Of a DNA stretch of 64,000 nt, positions 32,240-41,221 are shown in pieces. The stretch is from SZUA-584 sp964441275. GTDB lineage: Bacteria; Bacillota; Clostridia; Christensenellales; SZUA-584. Below the pieces are notes generated by a model, which was not told the DNA's origin, did not search any database, and saw only the letters and a program-made list of their open reading frames with translations. A program made the translations under genes and the position numbers. The stretch is from positions 1 to 64,000 of the forward strand of contig CAYTUG010000001.1 of the NCBI GenBank assembly GCA_964441275.1, written 5' to 3'. The first letter of the stretch is position 1. Each line of letters begins with the position of its first letter.

Positions 32240-34570
32240 TTATTGTTCTTTTTTAGGAAAAAAATCTGCTAACGACACTTTTGACTCTTGAACGGGCGGT
32301 ATTTCGTAGTTAAACGAGTCGTCTTTAGCCTGTTGCTCTTTCTTTTCTTCTTTGTGTTCTTCTTCCGGCAGCAAAGCTCTGATTGAAAGGCTGATTTTTC
32401 TTTTTTCCGCATTAACCTCAAGAACCTTTGCCTCAATCTCATCGCCCACTCTTAAAGCGTCTTCAACTCTCTCAAGCCTGTGTTTTGTTATCTGCGATAT
32501 ATGCACAAGCCCATCTACCATAGGCTCTAACTGCACAAATGCGCCGAAAGGCACAATACGCACAACCTTGCCTTTAACTATATCGCCGGCATTATATCTT
32601 TCCGGAACCGCATCCCAAGGCTTTGGTTGAAGCTGTTTGTAGCCTAAGCTGATTTTTTTGTTTTCTGGGTCTACGCTAAGCACTAACAGCTCAAGCTGCT
32701 CACCCTCGCTCACTATGTCGGACGGATGTTTAACCCTTCCCCATGCCAAGTCAGATATATGTAACAGCCCGTCAACTCCGCCAATATCCACAAAGGCGCC
32801 GAAATCAGTCAGCCTTTTTACAACACCCGAAATAGTATCGCCTTTATTAAAGCTGTTCCAAATCTCTTTTTCTTTTTCTCTTTGTTCTTTCAGTAAAACC
32901 GATTTATGCGATGCGACCAAACGTTCTTGTTTCTTGTCGGAATCGATAATAGTTACCAAAAGCTCTTTACCTTCGAATTCCGACAAATCTTCGACATATT
33001 TTAAAGAAAGGTGCGATGCGGGAATAAATGTGCTGTACCCCTCTATCCGGGTGGTAACGCCGCCCTTAACCGCTTTTCTTACAGTGCATTTATACTCTTC
33101 GTCAGAACCAACCTTTTCGCGCATTTGAACCCATCTTTGTTTTTTCTCGATGCGCCTTCTCGAAAGCAGCACGTTGCCTTCACCATCGTTAAGGTTGATA
33201 ACCTCTGCGTCTATCTCATCGCCAACGGCAAAATGCTCTTTTGGGTTTATATCTTTTAAAGAAAGCTCGTTTCTTTTTATAATACCGTCGGACTTATAAC
33301 CTATATTTACACATACATCGTCCTCGGTTACCTGTACAACCGTGCCGACAACCGACTGACCTTTTTTAAGACGAACCACTTTTTCAAGCCCTTCTAAAAA
33401 TTCGTCCTGTTCAGCTGTTGTTTGCTGTTCGCCGGCGGTTTGGCTTTCTTGGGTTATTTCTGTCTGCACGCCTTCGTCCTCTTCATTTAAAGACTGCAAA
33501 CCCTGTGCGTTTTCAATTTCGCCGTCAACCGAGGTTTCTATATTATCTGCGATTTCTTCTGTTTCTGGGGGCTGCGCTAAATTTGTATCTTCTGTTTCAT
33601 CAAGAGCGCTGTTAGGGTTCTCTAAATTCTGCGTAATGACGGCTTTTTGATGCTCTTCAGATTCTGCATCGGGTGGGTCTGTCTTGCCGTTGGCTACCAT
33701 TTCGGGTGCGTTATCCTGTGCAACGCCCGTAAACGGAAGCACCTTGTTATTGTCTATCATGTAGTCAAAAACCTCCCTAATTATCGTATCCGGCGTTGAG
33801 GCACCGGCGACAATGCCTATTATATCACCAAAACTCATTTTATCAAGTAATAGTTCATTTTTATGCTCAATGTGATACACACTTTTGCAGTTCTCTTTAC
33901 AAATCTTAACAAGTTTTAGCGTGTTTGAACTTTCACGGCCTCCTACAACTATCATAGTATCCGCTTTTTCGGCTAATTCCGCCGCCTCGTTTTGACGTAT
34001 TCTTGTAGCCGAGCAAATGCTTTTGAATAGCGTAACCTCGTTAATCTTTAGTTTTAGCAAATGTGCTATTTGCTCCCATTTGCTTTCTGTAATGGTTGTT
34101 TGCGCAACCACAACCGCGGCGCTTAAAGCCGGCAGTTTATTTACGTCATCTTCCGTATACACCGCAAAGGCATTGTTCCCCGCCCAACCAAGCGTTGCAA
34201 TTACTTCCGGATGGTGCGCTTCCCCAATCACTATTATGGGGTTACCGTTATCCTTCGCCTCGACAACACGCTTATGTATGCGTTTAACAAATGGACATGT
34301 TGCATCAATTATATTATTACCCTTTTTACAAAGCGTTTCAAACGCTTCCGGAGGCTCGCCATGAGAACGAATTATAACTGTTTCGTCCGGCATTATCTCT
34401 TCTATGTATTTTGCGCAGCGTATGCCCGAAGCGGTTAACGCTTCCACAACATGAGGGTTATGGATTATGGGGCCTAAAGTTACTTTTTTTTCGGCATTGC
34501 TGTTTAAAGCCGAATCAACCGCCTTTTTAACCCCAAAACAAAATCCGGCGTGCTTTGCTAATATAACCAC
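32240..34570 (-). CDS. ispH: IspH (LytB)-ribosomal protein S1 fusion
   Basis: The 776-residue protein fuses IspH (about 1-285) to four S1 RNA-binding domains (about 398-725). IspH has its three iron-sulfur Cys in AGFCFGVKKA, DATCPFVKR and SICSATRIRQNE. It makes IPP and DMAPP from HMBPP. The S1 half has VKRLTDFGAFVDIGGVDG and VRIVPFGAFVQLEPMVDG. A Glu/Gln/Thr-rich linker of about 100 residues separates the halves. The fusion is a known trait of Clostridia. It starts with GTG, overlapping the plsC stop by one base. Confidence 0.95.
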   Translation of the reverse strand: MVILAKHAGFCFGVKKAVDSALNSNAEKKVTLGPIIHNPHVVEALTASGIRCAKYIEEIMPDETVIIRSHGEPPEAFETLCKKGNNIIDATCPFVKRIHKRVVEAKDNGNPIIVIGEAHHPEVIATLGWAGNNAFAVYTEDDVNKLPALSAAVVVAQTTITESKWEQIAHLLKLKINEVTLFKSICSATRIRQNEAAELAEKADTMIVVGGRESSNTLKLVKICKENCKSVYHIEHKNELLLDKMSFGDIIGIVAGASTPDTIIREVFDYMIDNNKVLPFTGVAQDNAPEMVANGKTDPPDAESEEHQKAVITQNLENPNSALDETEDTNLAQPPETEEIADNIETSVDGEIENAQGLQSLNEEDEGVQTEITQESQTAGEQQTTAEQDEFLEGLEKVVRLKKGQSVVGTVVQVTEDDVCVNIGYKSDGIIKRNELSLKDINPKEHFAVGDEIDAEVINLNDGEGNVLLSRRRIEKKQRWVQMREKVGSDEEYKCTVRKAVKGGVTTRIEGYSTFIPASHLSLKYVEDLSEFEGKELLVTIIDSDKKQERLVASHKSVLLKEQREKEKEIWNSFNKGDTISGVVKRLTDFGAFVDIGGVDGLLHISDLAWGRVKHPSDIVSEGEQLELLVLSVDPENKKISLGYKQLQPKPWDAVPERYNAGDIVKGKVVRIVPFGAFVQLEPMVDGLVHISQITKHRLERVEDALRVGDEIEAKVLEVNAEKRKISLSIRALLPEEEHKEEKKEQQAKDDSFNYEIPPVQESKVSLADFFPKKEQ

Positions 34571-35169
34571 TATTGTACCATCGCCGCAGAGTTTTTAAGC
34601 TCTAATATTTTTTGCTCAAGCAGGCGCGTTGCCGCTTCAACCGAAGCTGCGGCAATTTTAGTATTTGTATTGTTTCCGATAATTAACGGCTCGCCCGCAA
34701 TTAATTTCATACTTTTGAACGGCTTATAACTTCCCGCAATATAAATAGGCAGTACCGGCACATTGCTTTTTAGCGCTATCAACGATATTCCCGATTCAAA
34801 ATCCGAGAGCTCGCCTGTTTTGATTCGCTTACCCTCCGGAAATATTCCAAGCAAATTGCCATTGCGCAACGTTCGCAGTGCATTTCTTATTGCCGCCAAA
34901 TCCCCTTCGCCTCTTTTTACCGGAAACGATTTTAAGGCCTTTAAAACAACCCCCGCCAATTTATTTTTAAATAATTCAGATTTGCCCATCCAATAAACAG
35001 TGCGCTTTAACGCAACCGAAATAAAAACGGGGTCCCAATTGCTTGTATGGTTTGATATTATTATTGCCGCACCTTTTGTCTTTAAATGCTTTTTACCTGT
35101 TATTTTAGGCCAGAAAAGCAGGTTAATCAAAGGAACGCCTATTATTAATCTGATTATTCTATAAAACAT
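34570..35169 (-). CDS. plsC: 1-acyl-sn-glycerol-3-phosphate acyltransferase
   Basis: The 199-residue protein has the PlsC motifs NHTSNWDP (HX4D), a later GKSELF segment and FPEGKR. It makes phosphatidic acid at the membrane. It lies two bases after cmk and abuts the ispH-rpsA gene, so it is part of one operon. The N-terminal hydrophobic stretch fits membrane association. Confidence 0.93.
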   Translation of the reverse strand: MFYRIIRLIIGVPLINLLFWPKITGKKHLKTKGAAIIISNHTSNWDPVFISVALKRTVYWMGKSELFKNKLAGVVLKALKSFPVKRGEGDLAAIRNALRTLRNGNLLGIFPEGKRIKTGELSDFESGISLIALKSNVPVLPIYIAGSYKPFKSMKLIAGEPLIIGNNTNTKIAAASVEAATRLLEQKILELKNSAAMVQ

Positions 35170-35171
35170 TT

Positions 35172-35828
35172 TTACCCTTCAATCTTTTTCATTACAAAAT
35201 TTAAAACTTCGTTTGGGGTCATGCAAGTGGTGTCAATTAGTATTGCATCAACCGCTTTTTTCAACGGTGCTAACTTTCTGCCCGAATCGGCGGCGTCCCT
35301 TTTTTCCATATCGTCGAGCACTGTTTGATAGCTTGTAACAATTTTGTTTTTTTCAAGCTCTTTGTGCCTGCGCCGCGCCCTTTCTTTCAAATCAGCAGTT
35401 ATGAAAAATTTATATTCAGCACCGGGAAGCACATGCGTTCCTATATCCCGGCCATCCAATACAACGTCGTACTTTTTCGCCACCTCACGCTGCATAGCCG
35501 TTAACTTTTGCCTTACGGAGCTATGCACCGAAATATCTGAAGCCGCTTTTGAAACTGAAGGAGTGCGAATGTTTTCCATAACGTTGACGCCATCCACAAA
35601 TACGGTTTGATTGCCGTTACTGTATTCGATGTCAAGAATTATGCTGTCTAAAAAACGCTTAACCTGTTTTTCGTCTTTTATTTCGATTCCCGCGGCTAAA
35701 GCCGCGTACCCGACGGCGCGGTACATTGCGCCGGTATCGAGATAATTAATATGCATTTTTTCAGCTATGTTTTTTGCCAACGTGCTTTTCCCCGAGCCGG
35801 AAGGCCCGTCAATTGCAATGTTTATCAT
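35172..35828 (-). CDS. cmk: Cytidylate kinase
   Basis: The 218-residue kinase starts MINIAIDGPSGSGKSTLAKN (P-loop) and includes YLDTGAMYRAVGYAA and DGRDIGTHVLPGAEYKFFIT. It phosphorylates CMP and dCMP. The cmk-plsC-ispH-rpsA order is conserved in many Clostridia. Its start overlaps the hutP-like gene by four bases. Confidence 0.95.
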   Translation of the reverse strand: MINIAIDGPSGSGKSTLAKNIAEKMHINYLDTGAMYRAVGYAALAAGIEIKDEKQVKRFLDSIILDIEYSNGNQTVFVDGVNVMENIRTPSVSKAASDISVHSSVRQKLTAMQREVAKKYDVVLDGRDIGTHVLPGAEYKFFITADLKERARRRHKELEKNKIVTSYQTVLDDMEKRDAADSGRKLAPLKKAVDAILIDTTCMTPNEVLNFVMKKIEG

Positions 35829-36235
35829 AATACTCTGTGCCCAAGCCCTATTGCAACTTCGTTTAAATGCAAAAGTCCGATGCCGAAAAATATCGCGACC
35901 GCCAAATGATCACCGCAGCGCGCAATTCCTATTTTCCCTCCCACATTAAGCCCAAACGCCTTTGTAGATACCTGCGAAACCGCTTCTCTCGTTGCCCCGG
36001 CAACGGCGCCTTCTTCGTGATGCGTTTCTCCAATCAGATTTTCACGCTTAGCCGCAACAACGCAGCTTTCTACAATTTTCATTACCGAGGATAAGAATTC
36101 TCCGCCAAAATCTACGGCTGCGGCAAGTATGCCTTTTTGTGAATAGATTTGCTTAAGCGTTTTTTCGTCATCGCGAGTCGACGATAGCGATAAGCTGATA
36201 GCGGCCTTTGCAACTTCTTTGCTACCTAAAGCCAT
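35825..36235 (-). CDS. HutP-family RNA-binding regulator
   Basis: The 136-residue protein resembles HutP, the Mg- and histidine-dependent antiterminator of the Bacillus hut operon, over its whole length. Family-like segments are SSTRDDEKTLKQ, GETHHEEGAVAGATREAV and NVGGKIGIARCGDHLAVAIF. No histidine utilisation genes lie in the window. The gene heads a core operon (cmk, plsC, ispH-rpsA) with translational coupling, suggesting that its target is elsewhere or that it regulates this operon. The ATG after aggaggttgtcc was chosen. Confidence 0.85.
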   Translation of the reverse strand: MALGSKEVAKAAISLSLSSTRDDEKTLKQIYSQKGILAAAVDFGGEFLSSVMKIVESCVVAAKRENLIGETHHEEGAVAGATREAVSQVSTKAFGLNVGGKIGIARCGDHLAVAIFFGIGLLHLNEVAIGLGHRVL

Positions 36236-36270
36236 GGACAACCTCCTGTTATGTATGTACCACAAAACTT

Positions 36271-36300
36271 ATTATATAATAAACAGCACAAATTGCACAA
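36271..36300 (-). promoter_or_regulatory. Promoter of the hutP-cmk-plsC-ispH/rpsA operon
   Basis: On the minus strand TTGTGC, an 18-base spacer and TATAAT lie about 35 bases before the hutP-like ATG. Confidence 0.55.
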
Positions 36301-36315
36301 CAAAAAAACATTCCC

Positions 36316-36346
36316 AAAAAAGCGCCGGATGAATCAGGCGCTTTTT
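36316..36346. terminator. Bidirectional terminator after the SASP genes
   Basis: A ten-pair stem (aaaaagcgcc / ggcgcttttt) with a ten-base loop. It follows the SASP genes on the minus strand and precedes the hutP promoter, ending in T5 on either strand. Confidence 0.88.
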
Positions 36347-36391
36347 ATAACATTGATCGCGTATTATTTTTTAGTCTTTGAGTTATAACGG

Positions 36392-36553
36392 TTATTTACC
36401 TATCATTTGGCGTTCGGCCTGTTCAATCATACGTCTTACCATAAAACCGCCAACATAGCCTGCTTCTTTGGAAGTTATATCGCCATTGTAACCCTGTTTA
36501 AGATTAACGCCAAGCTCGTTTGCTATTTCAAACTTCATATTCTGAAGATTCAT
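36392..36553 (-). CDS. Small acid-soluble spore protein, alpha/beta type (short)
   Basis: This 53-residue protein has the SASP motifs KFEIANELGV, KQGYNGDIT and GYVGGFMVRRMIEQAE. The proteins coat spore DNA and protect it from UV and heat. It is shorter than usual (60-70 residues) because the N-terminus before MKFE is only five residues long. The GPR protease site (E-I-A after F) is kept. A strong site (cggagga) precedes the ATG. It follows the second SASP gene by 46 bases with no terminator between, so both may share a transcript. Confidence 0.93.
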   Translation of the reverse strand: MNLQNMKFEIANELGVNLKQGYNGDITSKEAGYVGGFMVRRMIEQAERQMIGK

Positions 36554-36599
36554 GCTTACAATCCTCCGTTTCCATCGATATTTGCATTAATATACAACA

Positions 36600-36788
36600 T
36601 TATTTTAAGTTTTTAGCCTGATTAATCATCCTCTTAACCATCTCACCGCCTACCGAGCCATTCTCCCTTGCGGTCAAATCACCGTTATAGCCCTGTTTTA
36701 GGTTTACGCCAAGTTCGTTTGCAACCTCAAACTTCATTTGGTCCAAACCGTTTTTTGCTTCACGCACCATAGCTCTGTTTCTTGCCAT
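36600..36788 (-). CDS. Small acid-soluble spore protein, alpha/beta type
   Basis: The 62-residue protein contains MKFEVANELGV, KQGYNGDLTARENGSVGG and MVKRMINQAK. It is a DNA-binding SASP made in the forespore, cleaved by GPR at germination. The start follows a near-perfect aaggaggtg. Forespore promoters (sigma-G) are expected; I found no convincing match in 36789-36881. Confidence 0.95.
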   Translation of the reverse strand: MARNRAMVREAKNGLDQMKFEVANELGVNLKQGYNGDLTARENGSVGGEMVKRMINQAKNLK

Positions 36789-36881
36789 TTCTTTCACCTC
36801 CTTAATTTATTACTTGCAACAATAATAATTTGCCCAATAAATTAAAATATACGCTGGTAATAATATTGCGGATTGGCAAAA

Positions 36882-38882
36882 TTAATTAATGGCGGTTTTA
36901 TCGAGTTTTTCCGAAAGAATTGTTTTTGACAAATCTGATAAATTATTGTATAAATCGGGGTTTTCGTTTTTTAGCCGTTGGGCTATTGCCCGGGTTTTTT
37001 CAAACAATTTATAGTTTTTAATTAACGTGGACATATAAATATCGCTTCCGCCGCTTTGACGAATGCCTAAGAATTGCCCCGGGCCGCGCAAGCGCAAATC
37101 TTCTTTAGCTATTTTAAAACCGTCGTTTGTTTTGCACAACACTTCAAGCCTTTTATTGTTTTTGTCTTTTGACATCAAAAAACAAAATGAAGGCTTATCC
37201 GCCCTTCCTACACGACCGCGAAGCTGATGCAACTGGGCTAACCCAAAACGTTCGGCGTTTTCGATAACCATTATTGTTGCGGCGGGAACATCAACACCAA
37301 CCTCTATTACAGTTGTTGAAACCAAGACCTTAAACTTGTTTTCCCTAAAACCTGTTAATATTTGCACCTTATGTTGCGCGTCCAAACGTCCGTGCAAAAG
37401 CGATACGCCGTAACCCTTAAAACGTTGCGAAAGACAATCATAAACCTGTTGGGAAGAACACAAACCGATATTATCGCTTTCTTCTATTAGCGGGCATACC
37501 ACAAACACCTGTTCGCCTTGCGAGATTTGTTTTTCTAAAAATTGATACATCGCTTCCCTTTTTTGTTCGGGAACACAAAAAGTTTTTACAGGTTTGCGCC
37601 CGGGGGGCATTTGATCAATAACGGATAGGTTTGCTTCCCCGTATAATATAAGCGCAAGAGTGCGCGGTATTGGCGTTGCGGATATTGTAAGGGTGTGCGG
37701 CGCTTCCGATTTTGACTCAAGCGCGCTGCGCTGAGACACCCCGAACCGGTGCTGCTCGTCCGTAACAATTAACCCAAGGCGCGCAAACTGCACATTATCA
37801 TAAAGCAAAGCATGGGTTCCAATTATGATATCGGTTTGCCCGGATGCGATGTTTTGAAACTTAGCCCTGCGCTGCGCACCCGACATCCCGCCCGTTAACA
37901 ACTCTATGTTAACACCCTCAAACAGGCGTTGCGCGGTTGCGAAATGCTGCGCGGCAAGCACTTCCGTAGGCGCCATCATTGCGCATTGTTGTTTGGCGCA
38001 AACGCACAAATGCATAGCATAAAACGCCACTGCCGTTTTGCCGCAGCCCACATCTCCTTGAATCAGCCTGTTCATCGGTTTTGCGCTGTTTAAATCCGAC
38101 TCAATTTCCCGCATAACCCGCAGCTGCGCGGATGTCGGCGAAAACCACAGTTTATTTAAGAATTTTTTCTTCTCCGCCTCATCACATTTTAAATAATGCG
38201 CGTTCTTCGTCTCTTTCTCTTTTTCGTTCAAAGCAATGCTAAACAATAAAAGCGTTTCAAACAGCACCCTGTACTTTGCTTTTAACAGCGCTTTATAAGA
38301 TTTGGGAAAATGAATATTAAATAATGCATCCGTCCTGTCTGCAAGTTTATGTTTTTCTTTAAACTCTTCCGGAAACACATCGCTAATTTGAATAGTATCA
38401 AGAGCGGATTTTACAAAAAGCCTCATATTTTTTTGTGACAACCCGGCGGTTAATGGGTACGTTGGCAGCCAGCCTTCCGCCGGCATTTTCTTTTCTATTG
38501 CCGGGTTTGTAAATGAAAGGCGGTTTGCAAACCTTTGCACCTTGCCCGATATGTAAACTTTCTCGCCCTTTTTTAGCCTTGTGCTGATATAAGGCTGATT
38601 AAAAAAAACAACCTCGATTCTTCCGGTTTGGTCGCTTACCGTAAATACTGTGAGGTTGAGTCCTTTTCTTATTCTTTTTAAAGCCGGTTTTTCGCATATA
38701 TAGCCGCAAACTACATAATTGCCGCCTTCCGTTAACCCTGCTATTTTGCTAAACAGTGCAGGTTCTTCGTAACTTCTTGGCAAATAGTACACTATATCGT
38801 TTACCGTTTTAATGCCGATTTTGGCAAACAGCCGCGCTCTTTTCTCGCCAATACCTTTTAAGCTGGTGATGGGAAAATCCAT
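36882..38882 (-). CDS. recG: ATP-dependent DNA helicase RecG
   Basis: The 666-residue helicase has the OB wedge domain (about 50-140), Walker A GDVGCGKTAVAFYA, the DEQH box TDEQHRFGV, motif III ATPIPRTLAL and motif VI QLRGRVGRADKPSF. It remodels stalled forks and branched DNA. Its ATG overlaps the fakA stop (TAATG). The yloU-fakA-recG order is the normal one in Firmicutes. Confidence 0.96.
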   Translation of the reverse strand: MDFPITSLKGIGEKRARLFAKIGIKTVNDIVYYLPRSYEEPALFSKIAGLTEGGNYVVCGYICEKPALKRIRKGLNLTVFTVSDQTGRIEVVFFNQPYISTRLKKGEKVYISGKVQRFANRLSFTNPAIEKKMPAEGWLPTYPLTAGLSQKNMRLFVKSALDTIQISDVFPEEFKEKHKLADRTDALFNIHFPKSYKALLKAKYRVLFETLLLFSIALNEKEKETKNAHYLKCDEAEKKKFLNKLWFSPTSAQLRVMREIESDLNSAKPMNRLIQGDVGCGKTAVAFYAMHLCVCAKQQCAMMAPTEVLAAQHFATAQRLFEGVNIELLTGGMSGAQRRAKFQNIASGQTDIIIGTHALLYDNVQFARLGLIVTDEQHRFGVSQRSALESKSEAPHTLTISATPIPRTLALILYGEANLSVIDQMPPGRKPVKTFCVPEQKREAMYQFLEKQISQGEQVFVVCPLIEESDNIGLCSSQQVYDCLSQRFKGYGVSLLHGRLDAQHKVQILTGFRENKFKVLVSTTVIEVGVDVPAATIMVIENAERFGLAQLHQLRGRVGRADKPSFCFLMSKDKNNKRLEVLCKTNDGFKIAKEDLRLRGPGQFLGIRQSGGSDIYMSTLIKNYKLFEKTRAIAQRLKNENPDLYNNLSDLSKTILSEKLDKTAIN

Positions 38883-40510
38883 TATTCCACAGAGAAAACA
38901 AGCGGATATACGGGTTGCCCGCCAAACTGCAACTCAACGTCGAATTCAGGATATTTGTTTTCAACAAGCTCTTTTACTTTGTTTGCCATATCTTCGGTAA
39001 TCTCTTCGCCATAGAATATGGTTATTATGCTGTCGTTATCAACATCAACCATGCCGGCAAGCAGCTTTTCGCATGTGTCGAATATTTCCCTCGAATGGCA
39101 CGTAATATCGCCGTCCTGTATGCCGATAGTTTCGCCTTTTTTTATAATGTGCCCGTTTATTTTAGATTCTCGGATTGCGTATGTAATCTGCCCAGTCTTT
39201 ACGGTGCCGATTGCTTTTTCCATACGCTCCGTATTTTCCTGAAAATCAAGATCGGGGTTAAATGCCAGCACTCCGCTTATGCCCTGAGGTATAGACCTCG
39301 ATGGTATAACTTGCACATTCTTACTGGAAAAACGGGCAGCCTGTTCCGCCGCAAGTATAATATTTTTGTTGTTGGGAAACACAAAAACGTTGTCGGAAGG
39401 AGCTTTTTCAATTGCGTTGCTTATTATCTCCGCCGACGGATTCATTGTTTGCCCGCCCTCAACTATTTCATCAACCAAAAATTCTTTAAATATATTTATG
39501 ATACCTTCGCCCGCCGCAACCGTGACCATTGCCATCTTCTTTTGCTCCATACGATCCTGAGGCTGCACATGCTCAAGCTCTGTGTGTTGCTCTTGCATGT
39601 TATCGATTTTGATACGGGATAGCTCTCCAAACCGCAACGCGAACTGCAGCACCTTACCCGGCACATTAGTGTGCACATGCGTTTTTATAAGCTGCAAATC
39701 GCCAACTACCAATACGCAATCGCCTATTTTCATTAACCTTTCACGAAAATGATCGATATCGGTCTGGGTAACGGATTCGTATATATTTTTAATGAAAAAC
39801 TCCGTGCAATATTTGAATTCAAGCTCTGCATCCGATGCCACGGCAGTAAAATCAGCAACGCTTTCGGGTTCAAACTCAATACCGTCGGCAACCGTTTCTC
39901 CGTCAAGCGCCATTTTAAACCCTCTGTAGATTATCAAAAGCCCTTTGCCTCCGGCATCCACAACCCCTGCTTCCTTGAGCACAGGCAGCATTTCAGGCGT
40001 TTTGCGCAGCGTTTGAGCCCCTTGCTCAAGCACGGCGTCAAGCATCATATATATGTTGTCCCCGCGCGAGGCGGTTCTCATTGCGGCGTTCGCCATATCT
40101 TTAGCTACTGTTAAAATAGTTCCTTCTTTAGGCTTCATAACCGCTTTGTAAGCCGCGTCAACGCCGTCCTGCATAGCGCGCGCAAAGTCGTTAGGATCCG
40201 CAGATTCAAGCGATTGCAGCCCTTTTGAAAGGCCTCTGAAAATTTGCGACAATATTACGCCCGAGTTTCCCCGCGCTCCTTTTAACGCACCTAAAGACAG
40301 CGCGTCCCCTATACTGCATATCTTTGAAGAATCTGCGGTTTTAATTTCCTTTACCGCCGACATCATCGTTAAAGACATGTTAGTGCCGGTATCGCCATCG
40401 GGAACCGGAAAAACGTTAAGCGCGTTAAGATTTTTTTTATTCTTTTCAAGCAATGCCGCCGCAGAAAATATCATTTCCTTTAGCAGCTCGCCCGTCAGCT
40501 TCTCTTGCAT
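38882..40510 (-). CDS. fakA: DhaL/DegV-fold fatty acid kinase subunit (FakA/YloV)
   Basis: The 542-residue protein has an N-terminal DhaL kinase domain with FPVPDGDTGTNMSLTM and GALKGARGNSGVILSQIFRG, a middle domain and a C-terminal DegV-like domain. It phosphorylates fatty acids bound to FakB. It sits between the Asp23-like gene and recG as in other Firmicutes. No fakB gene is visible. Confidence 0.92.
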   Translation of the reverse strand: MQEKLTGELLKEMIFSAAALLEKNKKNLNALNVFPVPDGDTGTNMSLTMMSAVKEIKTADSSKICSIGDALSLGALKGARGNSGVILSQIFRGLSKGLQSLESADPNDFARAMQDGVDAAYKAVMKPKEGTILTVAKDMANAAMRTASRGDNIYMMLDAVLEQGAQTLRKTPEMLPVLKEAGVVDAGGKGLLIIYRGFKMALDGETVADGIEFEPESVADFTAVASDAELEFKYCTEFFIKNIYESVTQTDIDHFRERLMKIGDCVLVVGDLQLIKTHVHTNVPGKVLQFALRFGELSRIKIDNMQEQHTELEHVQPQDRMEQKKMAMVTVAAGEGIINIFKEFLVDEIVEGGQTMNPSAEIISNAIEKAPSDNVFVFPNNKNIILAAEQAARFSSKNVQVIPSRSIPQGISGVLAFNPDLDFQENTERMEKAIGTVKTGQITYAIRESKINGHIIKKGETIGIQDGDITCHSREIFDTCEKLLAGMVDVDNDSIITIFYGEEITEDMANKVKELVENKYPEFDVELQFGGQPVYPLVFSVE

Positions 40511-40521
40511 AGATTGACCCC

Positions 40522-40872
40522 CTACACTCGAATGCCGTTAACCGTTACATTCACTCTTTCGACATTAAGCCCGGTAATTTTTTCAACCTTGTACTTTACG
40601 TTATCAATAACGTTGGCGGCAACGGCCGAAATAGACACCCCATATTCCACGATAACAAATAAGTGTATCTGAACAGCATCATTTTCTGTTGTTATCTTTA
40701 CGCCTTTATTTAGGTTCTCACCCTTTAGCAGCTCGACAATTCCATCCATCGCCTTCTGAGAAGCCATACCAACTATACCGTAGCAATCCATGGTTGCCAA
40801 CCCGGCTAGGTTAGACAAAAATTCGTCAGAATAGTCGATTTCTCCATATGAGTTCTGTTTTGTAACAGCCAT
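40522..40872 (-). CDS. Asp23/Gls24 family protein (YloU-like)
   Basis: The 116-residue protein has the family pattern NLAGLATMDCYGIVGMAS and YGVSISAVAANVIDNVKYKV. It usually sits at the membrane and responds to envelope stress. It lies 11 bases before fakA. rpmB, which often lies next to it, is not found in this window. Confidence 0.9.
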   Translation of the reverse strand: MAVTKQNSYGEIDYSDEFLSNLAGLATMDCYGIVGMASQKAMDGIVELLKGENLNKGVKITTENDAVQIHLFVIVEYGVSISAVAANVIDNVKYKVEKITGLNVERVNVTVNGIRV

Positions 40873-40929
40873 ATTAAGAACGCCTCCCTTACCTATTATA
40901 ATACAAACAAGAAATCACCTGGCGGAATA

Positions 40930-40958
40930 AATTTACCCTGTTTTTAGTTTTGCGTCAA
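40930..40958 (-). promoter_or_regulatory. Promoter of the yloU-fakA-recG operon
   Basis: On the minus strand TTGACG, a 17-base spacer and TAAATT, about 55 bases before the ATG. This is one of the best sigma-A matches in the window. Confidence 0.7.
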
Positions 40959-41097
40959 GTGTTTTAGAAAAAAGCAATGGAATCTTAAGAAATTGTCAAT
41001 ACATAATATGTGCATATTGCATACTTATTTTACCGCATCTGCACTTTCTCTAACATATGTTATTTTTATTATCGCTTATATTTTAAATAAAGAAGCA

Positions 41098-41123
41098 GGG
41101 CAAAAGCCCCGCCTCTTTTGCCC
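41098..41123 (-). terminator. Terminator of the regulator/acyl-CoA synthetase operon
   Basis: A perfect nine-pair stem (gggcaaaag / cttttgccc) with an eight-base loop lies about 100 bases after the synthetase stop. The downstream tail on the minus strand is only moderately T-rich (tgcttctttattt). Confidence 0.6.
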
Positions 41124-41221
41124 CTACTATTGGTTTTTTAGTTGTGTTATCCTAACATCACTATATATAATATAACCTAAATCTTAACGTTCAAACGGCG
41201 CGAGAGGAGCTTTTCTTAGGT

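Larger units (their letters stand above)
40873..41221. other. Intergenic stretch without a gene, between yloU and the acyl-CoA synthetase
   Basis: About 349 bases contain no reading frame with family similarity. They hold the yloU promoter (40930-40958) and the terminator (41098-41123), both on the minus strand. The rest (40960-41090) is AT-rich and I see nothing more in it. Confidence 0.6.

Noticed and set aside
38915..39622. 235-codon plus-strand frame opposite fakA
   Set aside because: Long but antisense to a conserved gene, and rich in Tyr, Phe, Cys and Arg, as expected from a reverse reading of coding sequence.
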